Numbered from the stretch's first letter, positions 33,175-41,532 are shown. The stretch is 64,000 bases of DNA from Trinickia acidisoli (GCF_017315725.1 NZ_JAFLRG010000001.1:3224001-3288000), one strand, 5' to 3'. Numbers and translations: made by a program. Notes: a model not told the origin generated them from the letters alone.

Positions 33175-34419
33175 ATGAAGATCAGAACGATTAATAAGGA
33201 CTCCTATATATTTTCGGGGACCCTCAAAGCAACGGCTTGTGCGGTACTCGCTTTGCTCGCGACCGGTGCGCATGCCGGTTCGTTCCTCGACGGCATGGGC
33301 AGATGGTTTGCTGAGACGGGGGCCGCCGTCCAAGCGGATACCGCCAATTCCAGCGATTCGGGTGGGCCCGCCAAGACGAAGCTGCAGAGTGTGGCGCCGT
33401 TCGATGCGTCGTCGTTGAAGGTCAGCGCGGCAACGACCGATGACGGGACCGCGCCCTCTTCGGCTTGTCGCGATGCAGCCGGTTCGTCGGCCTGTGTGCA
33501 GAATCCCGAGACCGATCCCGCGGTGAGTGGGCTCGGCGGCACGACCGACGGCACGACAGCGAGCGGCGACAGCGACGGCACGTCGCCGAGCGGCGGTTCG
33601 TTCGGCGGCGGCCGCGGCGGCAACGATGGCGGAACGTCCACAGCGCCCGGGAACGGAACCAGCGGCAACAGCGGCAACGGCCATAGCGGCAGCAGTGGCA
33701 GTGGATCTTCGGGTGGCTCGGGCTCTTCTGGCGGGCCGGGTTCGGGTGGCTCGGGTGGCTCGGGTGGCTCGGGTGGCTCGGGTGGCTCGGGTGGCTCGGG
33801 TGGCTCGGGTGGCTCGGGTGGCTCGGGTGGCTCGGGTGGCTCCGGTGGCTCCGGTGGCTCCGGTGGCTCCGGTGGCTCCGGTGGCTCCGGTGGCTCTGGC
33901 TCCGGTGGCTCCGGCTCCGGTGGCTCCGGCTCCGGTGGCTCCGGCTCCGGTGGCTCCGGCTCCGGTGGCTCCGGCTCCGGTGGCTCCGGCTCCGGTGGCT
34001 CTGGCTCCGGTGGCTCTGGCTCCGGTGGCTCTGGCTCCGGTGGCTCTGGCTCCGGTGGCTCTGGCTCCGGTGGCTCCGGTGGCTCCGGTGGCTCCGGTGG
34101 CTCCGGTGGCTCCGGTGGCTCCGGTGGCTCTGGCTCTGGCTCTGGTGGCACAGGAAACGGCTGCGGTTGCGGTGGAAGCGGTAGCGGTTCTGATGGCGGC
34201 AGCGGCCACGGCTGGGGCAACAACAACGGCAACGGCTCGGGCAACGGCCACAGCTCCGGCAGCAACAACGGCAACGACTCGGGCAACGGCCACAGCTCCG
34301 GCAACAACAACGGCCACGGCTCGGGCAATGGCCATAGCTCCGGCAACAACAGCAACGGCTCGGGCAATGGCCATAGCTCCGGCGGCAACAACGGCCACGG
34401 CTCGGGCAACGGCCACTAA
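33175..34419 (+). CDS. Secreted Gly-Ser repeat protein with an Asn/Gly/His-rich tail
   Basis: This is a 414-residue protein of no recognised family. The signal peptide covers roughly residues 1-35 (ACAVLALLATGAHAG, cleavage after AHA). A unique segment to about residue 190 contains two Cys (SACRDAAGSSACVQ) and becomes Gly/Ser-rich. About 130 residues of pure Gly-Ser follow (33748-34146), then a Cys pair (GCGCGG) and a tail of about four imperfect GSGNGHSSGNN-type repeats ending in GNGH. The ATG at 33175 is preferred (GGAG 6 nt upstream); 33169 is an alternative. The design resembles a surface or matrix protein with a flexible spacer and a metal-binding-like His-rich tail, but that is inference. 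Confidence 0.75.
   Translation: MKIRTINKDSYIFSGTLKATACAVLALLATGAHAGSFLDGMGRWFAETGAAVQADTANSSDSGGPAKTKLQSVAPFDASSLKVSAATTDDGTAPSSACRDAAGSSACVQNPETDPAVSGLGGTTDGTTASGDSDGTSPSGGSFGGGRGGNDGGTSTAPGNGTSGNSGNGHSGSSGSGSSGGSGSSGGPGSGGSGGSGGSGGSGGSGGSGGSGGSGGSGGSGGSGGSGGSGGSGGSGGSGGSGSGGSGSGGSGSGGSGSGGSGSGGSGSGGSGSGGSGSGGSGSGGSGSGGSGSGGSGSGGSGGSGGSGGSGGSGGSGGSGSGSGGTGNGCGCGGSGSGSDGGSGHGWGNNNGNGSGNGHSSGSNNGNDSGNGHSSGNNNGHGSGNGHSSGNNSNGSGNGHSSGGNNGHGSGNGH
33748..34125 (+). repeat. Coding minisatellite, 9-bp and 15-bp Gly-Ser units
   Basis: The array is made of homogenised blocks: 10 copies of GGCTCGGGT (33748-33837), 6 of GGCTCCGGT (33838-33891), 12 copies of a 15-bp unit GGCTCYGGCTCCGGT (33892-34071), then 6 of GGCTCCGGT (34072-34125). 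All units are multiples of 3, so copy-number change keeps the frame. Blocks differ only in the Ser codon (TCG, TCC, TCT), which points to recent local expansion. Confidence 0.95.
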
Positions 34420-34775
34420 TGCCCGAAAGACGGCGGCGTTGCCAATGCACGCAGCGTAAATTGCAACGGGAGAGCGACCGCCCAGCCTAGGCGGCTCTCT
34501 CCCGCGACGTTTCAAGCGCTCGCTTTCCTCGACGCGCAGCGCATTTCACCCGCATCGCAAGCCCCCGTCTCAACAATGCATCATCGCCGACGACCCAAGT
34601 TGTCGAATCCGCATTCTCCAATGCGTCTGCCAACGCACCGACGCGCATCGCTTCGTCGAGATGAGCGCGACGAAGCACCGATGCCGCGTGAACGCACGAT
34701 CTTCTCGCGGCAACGTGCGCCATCCGCTGCGCCACTTCCATATCTGCCACGCCCGCCACATCAACTCGCGACCGC
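34420..34775. other. Intergenic region after the Gly-Ser protein
   Basis: This 356-bp stretch contains the inverted repeat at 34468-34503 and otherwise no supported gene. Short frames on the minus strand upstream of the aldo/keto reductase stop have no family resemblance. Confidence 0.5.
34468..34503. terminator. Inverted repeat after the Gly-Ser gene, possible terminator
   Basis: GGGAGAG (34468-34474) plus CCGCC (34478-34482) pair with GGCGG (34490-34494) plus CTCTCCC (34497-34503). There is no T-run, so it may be a weak terminator or a processing site. It lies 49 bp past the stop. Confidence 0.5.
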
Positions 34776-35618
34776 TCACAACATTTCGAGCGAGACCTTC
34801 CTACGCGGTGGCTTGAACTCGCCGTCGATCGCCGCAAGTTCTTGCTCGCTGAGCACGACCTCGACTGCGCGGCGATTCGCGCGCACGTGCTCGACGTTGC
34901 CTGCCTTCGGAATCGCGCAGACATCGGGCTGGGCGAGCACCCACGCGAGCGCGATCTGTACCGGGGACAGCGCCCGTTCACGAGCGATCTCGTCGAGTAC
35001 CGAACGCTTGGGCAAGCGCATATGATCGATCGGGCTGTAGGCCATCGCGGGCATCCGGCGCGCCCTCATCCAAGGCAGCAAGTCGAACTCGGGTCCGCGC
35101 CGCGCGACGTTGTAAAGAATCTGATTGGCGGCGCACTCGTCCCCGCCGGCTTCGACGAGTTCATCCAGATCGTCGACGTCGAGATTGCTCACGCCCCAAT
35201 GCCGAATCTTTCCATCGCGCCGCAATGCCTCGAATCCTTCGACCGTTTCCGCAAGCGGCACGCCGCCGCGCCAATGCAGTAGATACAGGTCGAGCCGATC
35301 GGTCTTCAAGCGCTTCAGGCTCGCTTCGCACGAAGCGACGATTGCACGCCGGCTCGCATTGTGCGGATACACCTTGCTGACCAGAAAAACCTGCTCGCGC
35401 AGCCCCGCGAGCGCCTGGCCGAGCAGCGTTTCCGTCGCTCCGTCGCCGTACATTTCTGCGGTGTCGATCAACGTCATGCCGAGTTCGATGCCGGCACGCA
35501 GCGCGTCGATCTCGGCGGCGCGCCGCTCGGCTCGCTCGCCCATTTCCCAAGTGCCTTGCCCTAAGCGAGCGATGCGCTCGCCATCGGGCAACGTGATGAA
35601 GGCGTCCTCGCGCGTCAT
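34776..35618 (-). CDS. Aldo/keto reductase
   Basis: This is an NAD(P)H-dependent oxidoreductase of the AKR superfamily, 280 residues. The catalytic tetrad is intact: D52 and Y57 in LIDTAEMYGDG, K82 in VSKVYP, and H115 in YLLHWRGG. The cofactor region IPKAGNVEHVRAN near the C-terminus is also typical. The physiological substrate is unknown. It is divergent from a GntR-type regulator 189 bp away, which could control it, although such pairing is only suggestive. Confidence 0.92.
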   Translation of the reverse strand: MTREDAFITLPDGERIARLGQGTWEMGERAERRAAEIDALRAGIELGMTLIDTAEMYGDGATETLLGQALAGLREQVFLVSKVYPHNASRRAIVASCEASLKRLKTDRLDLYLLHWRGGVPLAETVEGFEALRRDGKIRHWGVSNLDVDDLDELVEAGGDECAANQILYNVARRGPEFDLLPWMRARRMPAMAYSPIDHMRLPKRSVLDEIARERALSPVQIALAWVLAQPDVCAIPKAGNVEHVRANRRAVEVVLSEQELAAIDGEFKPPRRKVSLEML

Positions 35619-35807
35619 CTCTGCCTCCCTTTCAAGGATTGACCATGCGATGCAGATGCAGTTTAGACGTGGCCGGCCTTGCCCGCGCTTTCGTTCGCGA
35701 ATGACGGGTATCAGGCCACACGCGCCGGGGCCGATCGCACCGATAACCGGCCCGGACGACGCCGCGATGACTTAAAATTGCGGCTTGCCCCTCGCCGCGC
35801 ATATTCC

Positions 35808-36557
35808 ATGAACAATGCTTCCTCGGAAGACCGTTGGCGCGATTTGCGCCCAGACCCGGACAACGACACACCGCTTTACCTGCAGCTCGCGCGCAAGCTC
35901 GGCCAGGCCATCCACGAGAATCGCTGGAACGCCGGCGAAGCGCTGCCCTCGGAACGCGTGCTGTCGGATGCGCTCGGCGTGTCCCGCATCACGGCCCGCA
36001 AGGCGATCGCGCTACTGGTCGAGCAAGGGCTGATCCGCCGTACGCAAGGCGCGGGCAGCTTCATTACGCCGCGCTACGACGACCCGCTCTCGCGCCTGTC
36101 GAGCTTCAGCGAGATGCTGCGCCGGCGTGGCTTCACGCCGAGTTCGAAATGGATCTCCCGCGAGATTCAACCCGCGAGCCGCGACGAAGTGATTCAACTC
36201 GGGTTGTCGCCCGCCGCGGCCGTTACGCGTCTGAAACGCCTGCGGCTGGCCAACGGCATCGTCATGGCCGTCGAGAATTCCACGCTGCCCGCATCGGTCA
36301 TACCCGATCCGCACGCAATCGGCGATTCGCTCTACACCTATCTCGAGCAACGCGGCCTTGCGATCGTGCGCGCCCTGCAACATTTTCGGGCGGTCAATGC
36401 GAGCGAGGAAATCGCGCATCAAATGGGCATTGCGCCACACGACGCCCTGCTGCTCATCACGCGCATCGGCTATACGGGCGATCAACGCGCGATCGAGTTG
36501 ACCGACACCTACTGCCGCAACGACTACTACGATTTCGTCGCCGAGCTGCGCAAGTAG
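35808..36557 (+). CDS. GntR-family transcriptional regulator, HutC/UTRA subfamily
   Basis: This 249-residue protein has an N-terminal winged helix (about 20-88: PLYLQLARKLGQAI, ALPSERVLSDALGVSRITAR, RTQGAGSFI) and a UTRA ligand-binding domain (about 100-245, ending in AIELTDTYCRNDYYDF). HutC-type regulators bind sugars, amino-sugar phosphates or histidine-pathway metabolites. The closest style is NagR/PhnF, but no nag, hut or phn genes are near, so the effector is open. It is divergent from the aldo/keto reductase. Confidence 0.9.
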   Translation: MNNASSEDRWRDLRPDPDNDTPLYLQLARKLGQAIHENRWNAGEALPSERVLSDALGVSRITARKAIALLVEQGLIRRTQGAGSFITPRYDDPLSRLSSFSEMLRRRGFTPSSKWISREIQPASRDEVIQLGLSPAAAVTRLKRLRLANGIVMAVENSTLPASVIPDPHAIGDSLYTYLEQRGLAIVRALQHFRAVNASEEIAHQMGIAPHDALLLITRIGYTGDQRAIELTDTYCRNDYYDFVAELRK

Positions 36558-36607
36558 CCCGAGCACACGGCGCGTGTCACGCGTCGCGCACCGCACGCGT
36601 CAAGGCG

Positions 36608-38014
36608 CTAAGCCTCCCAACTCGCCGCGTGCGTGCCGAGCGGCACGGGCGGTCGATCGAATCGCGGCGGCGTCGCCGACATGCGCTCGGCAGGCGCTGC
36701 GGCCAACACTTTGCCGAACGGCGAATCCATCGTTTGCATCAGGTCTCGCACGTCGTCCAGCCGAACGTCCGGCGCGCGCCAGCCGTCGGCGAGCGTGCCG
36801 AACGACTGCAGCCAGCGGCCCGTCTGCGCAAGCGAGAGGCGCACGTGCCAGCTACCGCCTTCGACCGATCGGCGCATCAGCGCCACCATCGCACCGAAAG
36901 CGGCGAGGTATCCCGTCGCGTGATCGAGCGCCTGACACGGTAGATGCTTGGGCGCCGTCGTGCCGGCCGCCGCGCGCTCGGTCCAAGCGATGCCGCTCGC
37001 CGACTGCACGAGACTGTCGAAGCCGCGCCGCTGCGCCCATGGGCCGGTGTGTCCGTATGCGCAGATCGACACGTAGACGATGCCCGGCTTGATCCGCGCC
37101 AGCGTCTCGGGCGAGAAACCGCGCGCCGCCAATGCGCCGGGGCGATAGGCCTGCAAGAAGATGTCGGCTCGCTGCACGAGTGCCTGCAGGGTGGCCCGTT
37201 CGTCTTCGCGACGCAAATCGAGCAGCGCCGAGCGTTTGCCGCGGCCGTTGTCGATGACGAGCGGTGCAATGTTCGGTAAATGCGGCCCGTTGACGACCAA
37301 TACGTCGGCGCCATGTTGCGCGAGCGTGCGCCCCGCCACGGGGCCCGCGATGATGCGGCTCAAGTCCAACACCCGCACGCCGCCGAGCGGCCAAGCGCCG
37401 AGCGCATCGTTCGCCGCTCGACCGATCGGGATCGGCGCAGCATCGCCGATCCGTTCGATCTCGAACAGCGGCAGCGCCGCGAGGGCCGTGGCCTGCGAGT
37501 GCACCATCCACTCTTCAGGACTCCTAATCAATGCCGCACATAGCCCGGCGTCGGCGAGCGCCTGATCGAGCGCCGCACCATCCCAGCCGCGGATCGCTTC
37601 GCTGACGGCCGCATGATCGTCGGCACAGTCGAGCAGATTGACGACGCCGCGCCGATGATGCGGAAAATTCGTGTGCAGTTGAATCCAGCGCCCATCGCGC
37701 GTTTCGTAAAACCCCATCAGAGGATCGCGCAACTCCGCAGCGGCACCGTCGTCGATACGCAGATACCGCTCGCTGCGAAATACGGCGAGCGCGCGTCGTT
37801 GTTCTATCTCGACCCGCTGACGACACCCTGTGCGCAGCCGGTGGCATTCGGACGCGGCGAGCGCGGCAGCGCCGATCGCGGCACTGGCAAGCGCGCCGAC
37901 GCGATAGACGGAAGGCAAGCCCGGGTCCGCGCCGACGAGGCGAATATCGTTCAACGCCGCGGCATCGCAGCCGGCGAAAGACCAGAGATGTTCGAGCGCG
38001 CTCAGAGGTGACAT
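36608..38014 (-). CDS. Class III CoA-transferase (CaiB/BaiF type) with permuted halves
   Basis: Class III CoA-transferases move CoA between carboxylic acids via an aspartyl-CoA thioester. In this 468-residue protein the order is unusual. Residues about 40-205 look like the middle and C-terminal part of the family (SAAIGAAALAASECHRLRTG, then GFYETRDGRWIQLHTNFP). The canonical N-terminal block follows (GGVRVLDLSRIIAGPVAGRT at 211-230, KRSALLDLR, AYRPGALAARGF, VSICAYGHTGPWAQRRGFD). The probable catalytic Asp is D364 in ALDHATGY. The ATG at 38014 gives a sensible N-terminus. It is divergent from a citrate-synthase-like gene across a 124-bp region with ATCAA/TTGAT repeats. Confidence 0.85.
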   Translation of the reverse strand: MSPLSALEHLWSFAGCDAAALNDIRLVGADPGLPSVYRVGALASAAIGAAALAASECHRLRTGCRQRVEIEQRRALAVFRSERYLRIDDGAAAELRDPLMGFYETRDGRWIQLHTNFPHHRRGVVNLLDCADDHAAVSEAIRGWDGAALDQALADAGLCAALIRSPEEWMVHSQATALAALPLFEIERIGDAAPIPIGRAANDALGAWPLGGVRVLDLSRIIAGPVAGRTLAQHGADVLVVNGPHLPNIAPLVIDNGRGKRSALLDLRREDERATLQALVQRADIFLQAYRPGALAARGFSPETLARIKPGIVYVSICAYGHTGPWAQRRGFDSLVQSASGIAWTERAAAGTTAPKHLPCQALDHATGYLAAFGAMVALMRRSVEGGSWHVRLSLAQTGRWLQSFGTLADGWRAPDVRLDDVRDLMQTMDSPFGKVLAAAPAERMSATPPRFDRPPVPLGTHAASWEA

Positions 38015-38070
38015 AGTCTGAAAAGAACGAAATGGTGATGTCGACGAGTCTAAAATCGAGCTCAATGTCG

Positions 38071-38105
38071 ATCAATCTTGATTTTGATAATCAACATATA
38101 TTGAT
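38071..38105. promoter_or_regulatory. Candidate operator between the CoA-transferase and citrate-synthase-like genes
   Basis: Four alternating half-sites, ATCAA (38071), TTGAT (38078), ATCAA (38090) and TTGAT (38101), form nested inverted repeats in a short AT-rich divergent intergenic region. They are well placed to regulate both genes. Confidence 0.5.
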
Positions 38106-38138
38106 TTGTTTGGTTTCTTTTCGACGACCCTCGCGACC

Positions 38139-39374
38139 ATGTCCACTTACTTGACTGCGGCCGAAGCGGCCGCCACCCTCGGCGTCAGCGTGCCGACGCT
38201 GTACTCGTACGTGAGCCGCGGCATGCTGCGTTCGGCACCTGACGCGATCGGCAAGCGGCGCCTCTATGCGGCCGACGAAGTGCGCCGGCTCGCGCGCCGC
38301 AAGGCCGACGGCAAGCGCGCGGGCAAGGTCGCGCAAAAGGTTCTCGATTGGGGTGTGCCCGTGCTCGAGTCGCGCATCACGTTGATCGCGGATGGCCGTC
38401 TGCTTTATCGCGGGCACGACGCGATCGAGTTCGCGCGCACGGCTACGCTCGAGGAAGCGGCCTCGCTGTTATGGGAATGCGGCAGCGGCTGCTTCGACGA
38501 CACCCCCGATGCGCCGATCCCCCCGGCATCGTGGCGCACCTGGATCAAAGAGACGCGCGCGAGCGCACCGCACGAGCGCGCGCTGGCGATGCTCCCCGTG
38601 GCCGCGGGGCAGATACCACGCCTGTTCGCGTCGAACAAGCAAGGCCAACTCGACACCGCTGTCATGCTGATGCGCGTACTCGCCGCGGCGCTCGCCGCAG
38701 CGGCTCCATCGCGCGAGCCGCTGCATCGGCAACTCGCACGAGCCTGGAACGTCCGCAATCGTCGGCATCTGGAATTGCTGCGCGCGGCGCTGGTCGTCTG
38801 CGCCGATCACGAATTGAACGCATCGACCTTCACGGTCCGGTGTATCGCGTCCACGGGCATGCATCTCGTCGGCGCTGTCACGGGCGGCCTCGCGGCGCTG
38901 GCCGGGCCACGCCACTGCGGCGAAACCATGCTGGTCACGGCGTTCTTTCGCGAAGCGAGGGAAGCCGGCGATATCGATCGCTATGTCGCCGCGCGACTCG
39001 CGCGCACGAACGCACGGCAGCGCACGATCTTGCCCGGCTTCGGCCACCTGCTCTATCCGAACGGCGATCCGCGCGCGGCCCTGCTGCTTGAGATGCTGCC
39101 GCTGTATGCGACCACGCGTGCCGAGCGTCAGGCCCTAGCCGATATCGACTCGATCGTGCGAGCCGCGCGCGATGCCACGGGGCTCGCGCCCACCGTCGAC
39201 TTCTCGCTGTCCGCCCTCGAGCGCGTACTCGCACTACCACCGGGTGCGGCGTTCTCGCTGTTCGCGCTCGGCCGCGCGGTAGGCTGGATCGCGCATGCGA
39301 TGGAGCAGTTCGAAGATGGCCGACTGATTCGACCGCGTGCGCGCTACGTCGGCCCCGACGAAATCACGCGCTGA
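38139..39374 (+). CDS. Citrate synthase-family enzyme with N-terminal helix-turn-helix
   Basis: This 411-residue protein begins with a MerR/excisionase-like HTH (residues 4-55: YLTAAEAAATLGVSVPTLYS, GKRRLYAADEVRRLARRK), followed by a citrate synthase domain. The catalytic residues are preserved: H224 in DHELNASTF, H259 in GPRHCGE, H303 in GFGHLLYP and D354 in TVDF. So it is probably an active condensing or citryl-CoA-type enzyme that may also bind DNA. Such HTH-citrate synthase fusions occur in Burkholderia and actinobacteria, but to my knowledge the role is not defined. It is divergent from a class III CoA-transferase, which could supply or use the acyl-CoA. Confidence 0.88.
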   Translation: MSTYLTAAEAAATLGVSVPTLYSYVSRGMLRSAPDAIGKRRLYAADEVRRLARRKADGKRAGKVAQKVLDWGVPVLESRITLIADGRLLYRGHDAIEFARTATLEEAASLLWECGSGCFDDTPDAPIPPASWRTWIKETRASAPHERALAMLPVAAGQIPRLFASNKQGQLDTAVMLMRVLAAALAAAAPSREPLHRQLARAWNVRNRRHLELLRAALVVCADHELNASTFTVRCIASTGMHLVGAVTGGLAALAGPRHCGETMLVTAFFREAREAGDIDRYVAARLARTNARQRTILPGFGHLLYPNGDPRAALLLEMLPLYATTRAERQALADIDSIVRAARDATGLAPTVDFSLSALERVLALPPGAAFSLFALGRAVGWIAHAMEQFEDGRLIRPRARYVGPDEITR

Positions 39375-39401
39375 TTCTCCCCCGAGGTAGCGGCGCGCAT
39401 C

Positions 39402-39719
39402 TTATGCCGCGATCTGGCGCCAGCGCGGCACCAGTACCGGCAGCCGCGGATACGCCAGCTTCGGTTGGCGGCTGGTCATCGCCCGACACGTCGCACCCAT
39501 CACCGTCACGCGCACGTCGCCGCGCCCCGAGCCGATCCAAGCACGCGCCCCCGCGGGCAAAAAGAACGACTGCCCGGAATCGAGCCAATAGTCTTCGGCA
39601 TCGCCCTCGATCGTCAGCCAGAGCGCACCTTGCGCCACTTCGACGACGAGCGGACGGTCCACACGCCACGCGGTCGCAGGCTCCTCGTATCCCATTTCGA
39701 ACGTCCGGATCTCGCGCAT
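39402..39719 (-). CDS. DUF2917 domain protein
   Basis: This is a 105-residue cytoplasmic protein of the DUF2917 type: a small cupin-like beta fold with LVVEVAQGALWLTIEGDAED, then SGQSFFLPAGARAWIG. The function is unknown. GGAG stands 7 nt upstream of the ATG. It is divergent from a MocR-type regulator with an operator-like repeat between them. That linkage suggests the MocR protein regulates this gene. Confidence 0.85.
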   Translation of the reverse strand: MREIRTFEMGYEEPATAWRVDRPLVVEVAQGALWLTIEGDAEDYWLDSGQSFFLPAGARAWIGSGRGDVRVTVMGATCRAMTSRQPKLAYPRLPVLVPRWRQIAA

Positions 39720-39789
39720 CGCCCTACTCCTTCAACAATATTTCGTGCATGCATTATTGCGAGGTCACGGCTACAATCACATGCACAGT

Positions 39790-39835
39790 ACTGAACAGTT
39801 TTATCAAGACTGTTCAGTTGGAATACCGAACAGTT
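39790..39835. promoter_or_regulatory. Candidate MocR operator
   Basis: A perfect inverted repeat ACTGAACAGT (39790-39799) / ACTGTTCAGT (39809-39818) has a 9-nt spacer. A third half-site GAACAGTT (39828-39835) is a direct repeat of 39793-39800, 35 bp away. It lies 12-57 bp upstream of the mocR start and downstream of a TACAAT box (39772-39777). Confidence 0.65.
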
Positions 39836-39846
39836 GGAGGCGGGCA

Positions 39847-41295
39847 ATGAAGATCGAGATCGATCGCGACAGCGGCGTGCCGATGACCGAACAGATCGTC
39901 GCGGCGATGGACGGTTGGATACGCTCGCGCGAAGCGCATGCGGGCGCTAAGTTGCCGTCGATCCGACAGCTTGCGCAAGATTGCTGCATCAGCCGATTTC
40001 CCGTGATCGAGGCCTACGACCGGCTCGTCTCGCTCGGCTTGATCGAATCGCGCCATGGCTCCGGCTTCTACGTGAGCGCGCGCGCTCACGCGGCCCTCGA
40101 CCGCTGCGGCGCGTCGGACCCGCGTCGTGCCGAGGGGGAATCGAACTACATCCTGGAGCAGTTCAATCACCCTGGCGATACGCTCAAGCTCGGCAGCGGC
40201 TTCATCCCCGAAGCGTGGCGCGACATGGACGCCATCGCGCAGGCGGTGCGCCATGTCGCACGCACCGATCACAGCTCGCTGATCGACTACGCGACGCCGC
40301 TCGGCAACGCCGCGCTACGCGAACATTTGCAGGCTCGCATCGCGCCGTTCGGAATCCGTGCCGACCTCTCGCAGATCTTGATCACGTTCGGCGCGAGCCA
40401 AGCCATCGATCTCATCGTGCGCTACCTGCTGCGAGCAGGCGACACCATGTTCGTCGAAGACCCCGGCTACTACAATTTGTTCGGACTCCTAAAGTTGCAC
40501 GGCGTCAATGTCGTCGGCATTCCGCGCACGGCTTCGGGACCCGACATCGAGGTTTTGCAGGCCGAATTGAAGCGGCATCGCCCACGCGCCGTCTTCGTCA
40601 ACACGGTTTTTCACAATCCGACCGGGACGGTCGTGGCGCCGGCCGTCGCGTTTCGCTTGTTGCAACTCGCACACGAGTACGATTTCACGATCGTGGAAGA
40701 CGACATCTACGCCGACTTTCAAGCGGAGACGACCGATCGCCTGGCCGCGCTCGATCAGCTCGAACGCGTCGTTTATATCGGCGGGCTGTCGAAGACCTTG
40801 TCCTCGTCGTTGCGCATCGGCTTCATCGCCGCGAGCCGCAAGATCGTCAAGGATCTCGGCGACATCAAAATGCTCACGAGCATCAGCGGATCGCTGTTCG
40901 CCGAAGCGGTCGCGCTGACGATGCTCGAGCGCGGCGCCTACCGCAAGTTCTTGGAGCGGCTGCGCCGTCGCATGACCGATGCGCTCGGCGCAACCACGCG
41001 CACGCTCGACGCGCACGGTTGGCAGTTGTTCGCGCCGCCGGCCGGCGGCAAGTTCGTCTGGGCACGCTTACCGCACGTGGACGATCCGCGATGGCTGAGC
41101 GACTGCGCGACCGCGTGCGACGTGACGATCGCGCCGGGCAGTTACTTCCGTCCGCACGGCGAACCGAGCCCGTGGATTCGCATCAACGCGGCCTACGCGC
41201 AAGACCGCCGCGCTCAGGCGTTCTTCGCGCGCGCGGCGCAACTTGCACCGATCGACGACACGCCCGGCGTGCGCGAGCGCGCATTGATCGCTTGA
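39847..41295 (+). CDS. MocR/PdxR-type regulator (GntR HTH plus PLP aminotransferase domain)
   Basis: This 482-residue protein has a GntR winged helix at 10-80 (LPSIRQLAQDCCISRFPVIEAYDRL, ESRHGSGFYV) and a fold-type I aminotransferase-like domain. The PLP lysine is K316 in GGLSKTLSSSLRIGF; the cofactor residues in HNPTGTV and VEDDIYADF are present. MocR proteins use the PLP domain as a sensor, often of PLP or amino compounds. The operator-like repeats just upstream suggest autoregulation, and the divergent DUF2917 gene is the likely target. Confidence 0.92.
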   Translation: MKIEIDRDSGVPMTEQIVAAMDGWIRSREAHAGAKLPSIRQLAQDCCISRFPVIEAYDRLVSLGLIESRHGSGFYVSARAHAALDRCGASDPRRAEGESNYILEQFNHPGDTLKLGSGFIPEAWRDMDAIAQAVRHVARTDHSSLIDYATPLGNAALREHLQARIAPFGIRADLSQILITFGASQAIDLIVRYLLRAGDTMFVEDPGYYNLFGLLKLHGVNVVGIPRTASGPDIEVLQAELKRHRPRAVFVNTVFHNPTGTVVAPAVAFRLLQLAHEYDFTIVEDDIYADFQAETTDRLAALDQLERVVYIGGLSKTLSSSLRIGFIAASRKIVKDLGDIKMLTSISGSLFAEAVALTMLERGAYRKFLERLRRRMTDALGATTRTLDAHGWQLFAPPAGGKFVWARLPHVDDPRWLSDCATACDVTIAPGSYFRPHGEPSPWIRINAAYAQDRRAQAFFARAAQLAPIDDTPGVRERALIA

Positions 41296-41461
41296 CGCAT
41301 GGTCGCGTGCAAAGGCACGCTCGAAGACAGCCGCATTCGCGCCGAGATGGGGCCGCGGCGGCACCAACGCTGTGCGCCTGTGTCTCGCAAAGTCGGCTAC
41401 AGGTGCGCTGCGGGCCGGTGCACAGCGCTTCGGCATTGCGCATGGATCTTGCTGTCATATG

Positions 41462-41485
41462 CTGTACAGTTAGCGGCTGTACAGT
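41462..41485. repeat. Tandem CTGTACAGT sites upstream of the EAL-like gene
   Basis: Two copies of CTGTACAGT (41462-41470 and 41477-41485), each containing the palindrome CTGTACAG, are spaced 15 bp centre to centre. They lie about 50-70 bp upstream of the 41533 start. They resemble a regulator site but do not fit the 16-bp CTGT-N8-ACAG LexA box. Confidence 0.4.
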
Positions 41486-41532
41486 AAGTGCTGTCGCATC
41501 GCGACGCCTGTTTTCATCTCCGTCCGATTCCA

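Noticed and set aside
33748..34125. CRISPR array
   Set aside because: Units are 9 or 15 bp, directly abutting, without unique spacers; it is a coding minisatellite.
33204..34409. Pro-Glu (PPEPPEPP) repeat protein on the minus strand
   Set aside because: It is the complement of the Gly-Ser repeat array. The plus strand has a start, ribosome site and signal peptide; the minus frame has none.
41462..41485. LexA box
   Set aside because: The spacing does not give CTGT-N8-ACAG, and no SOS gene follows.
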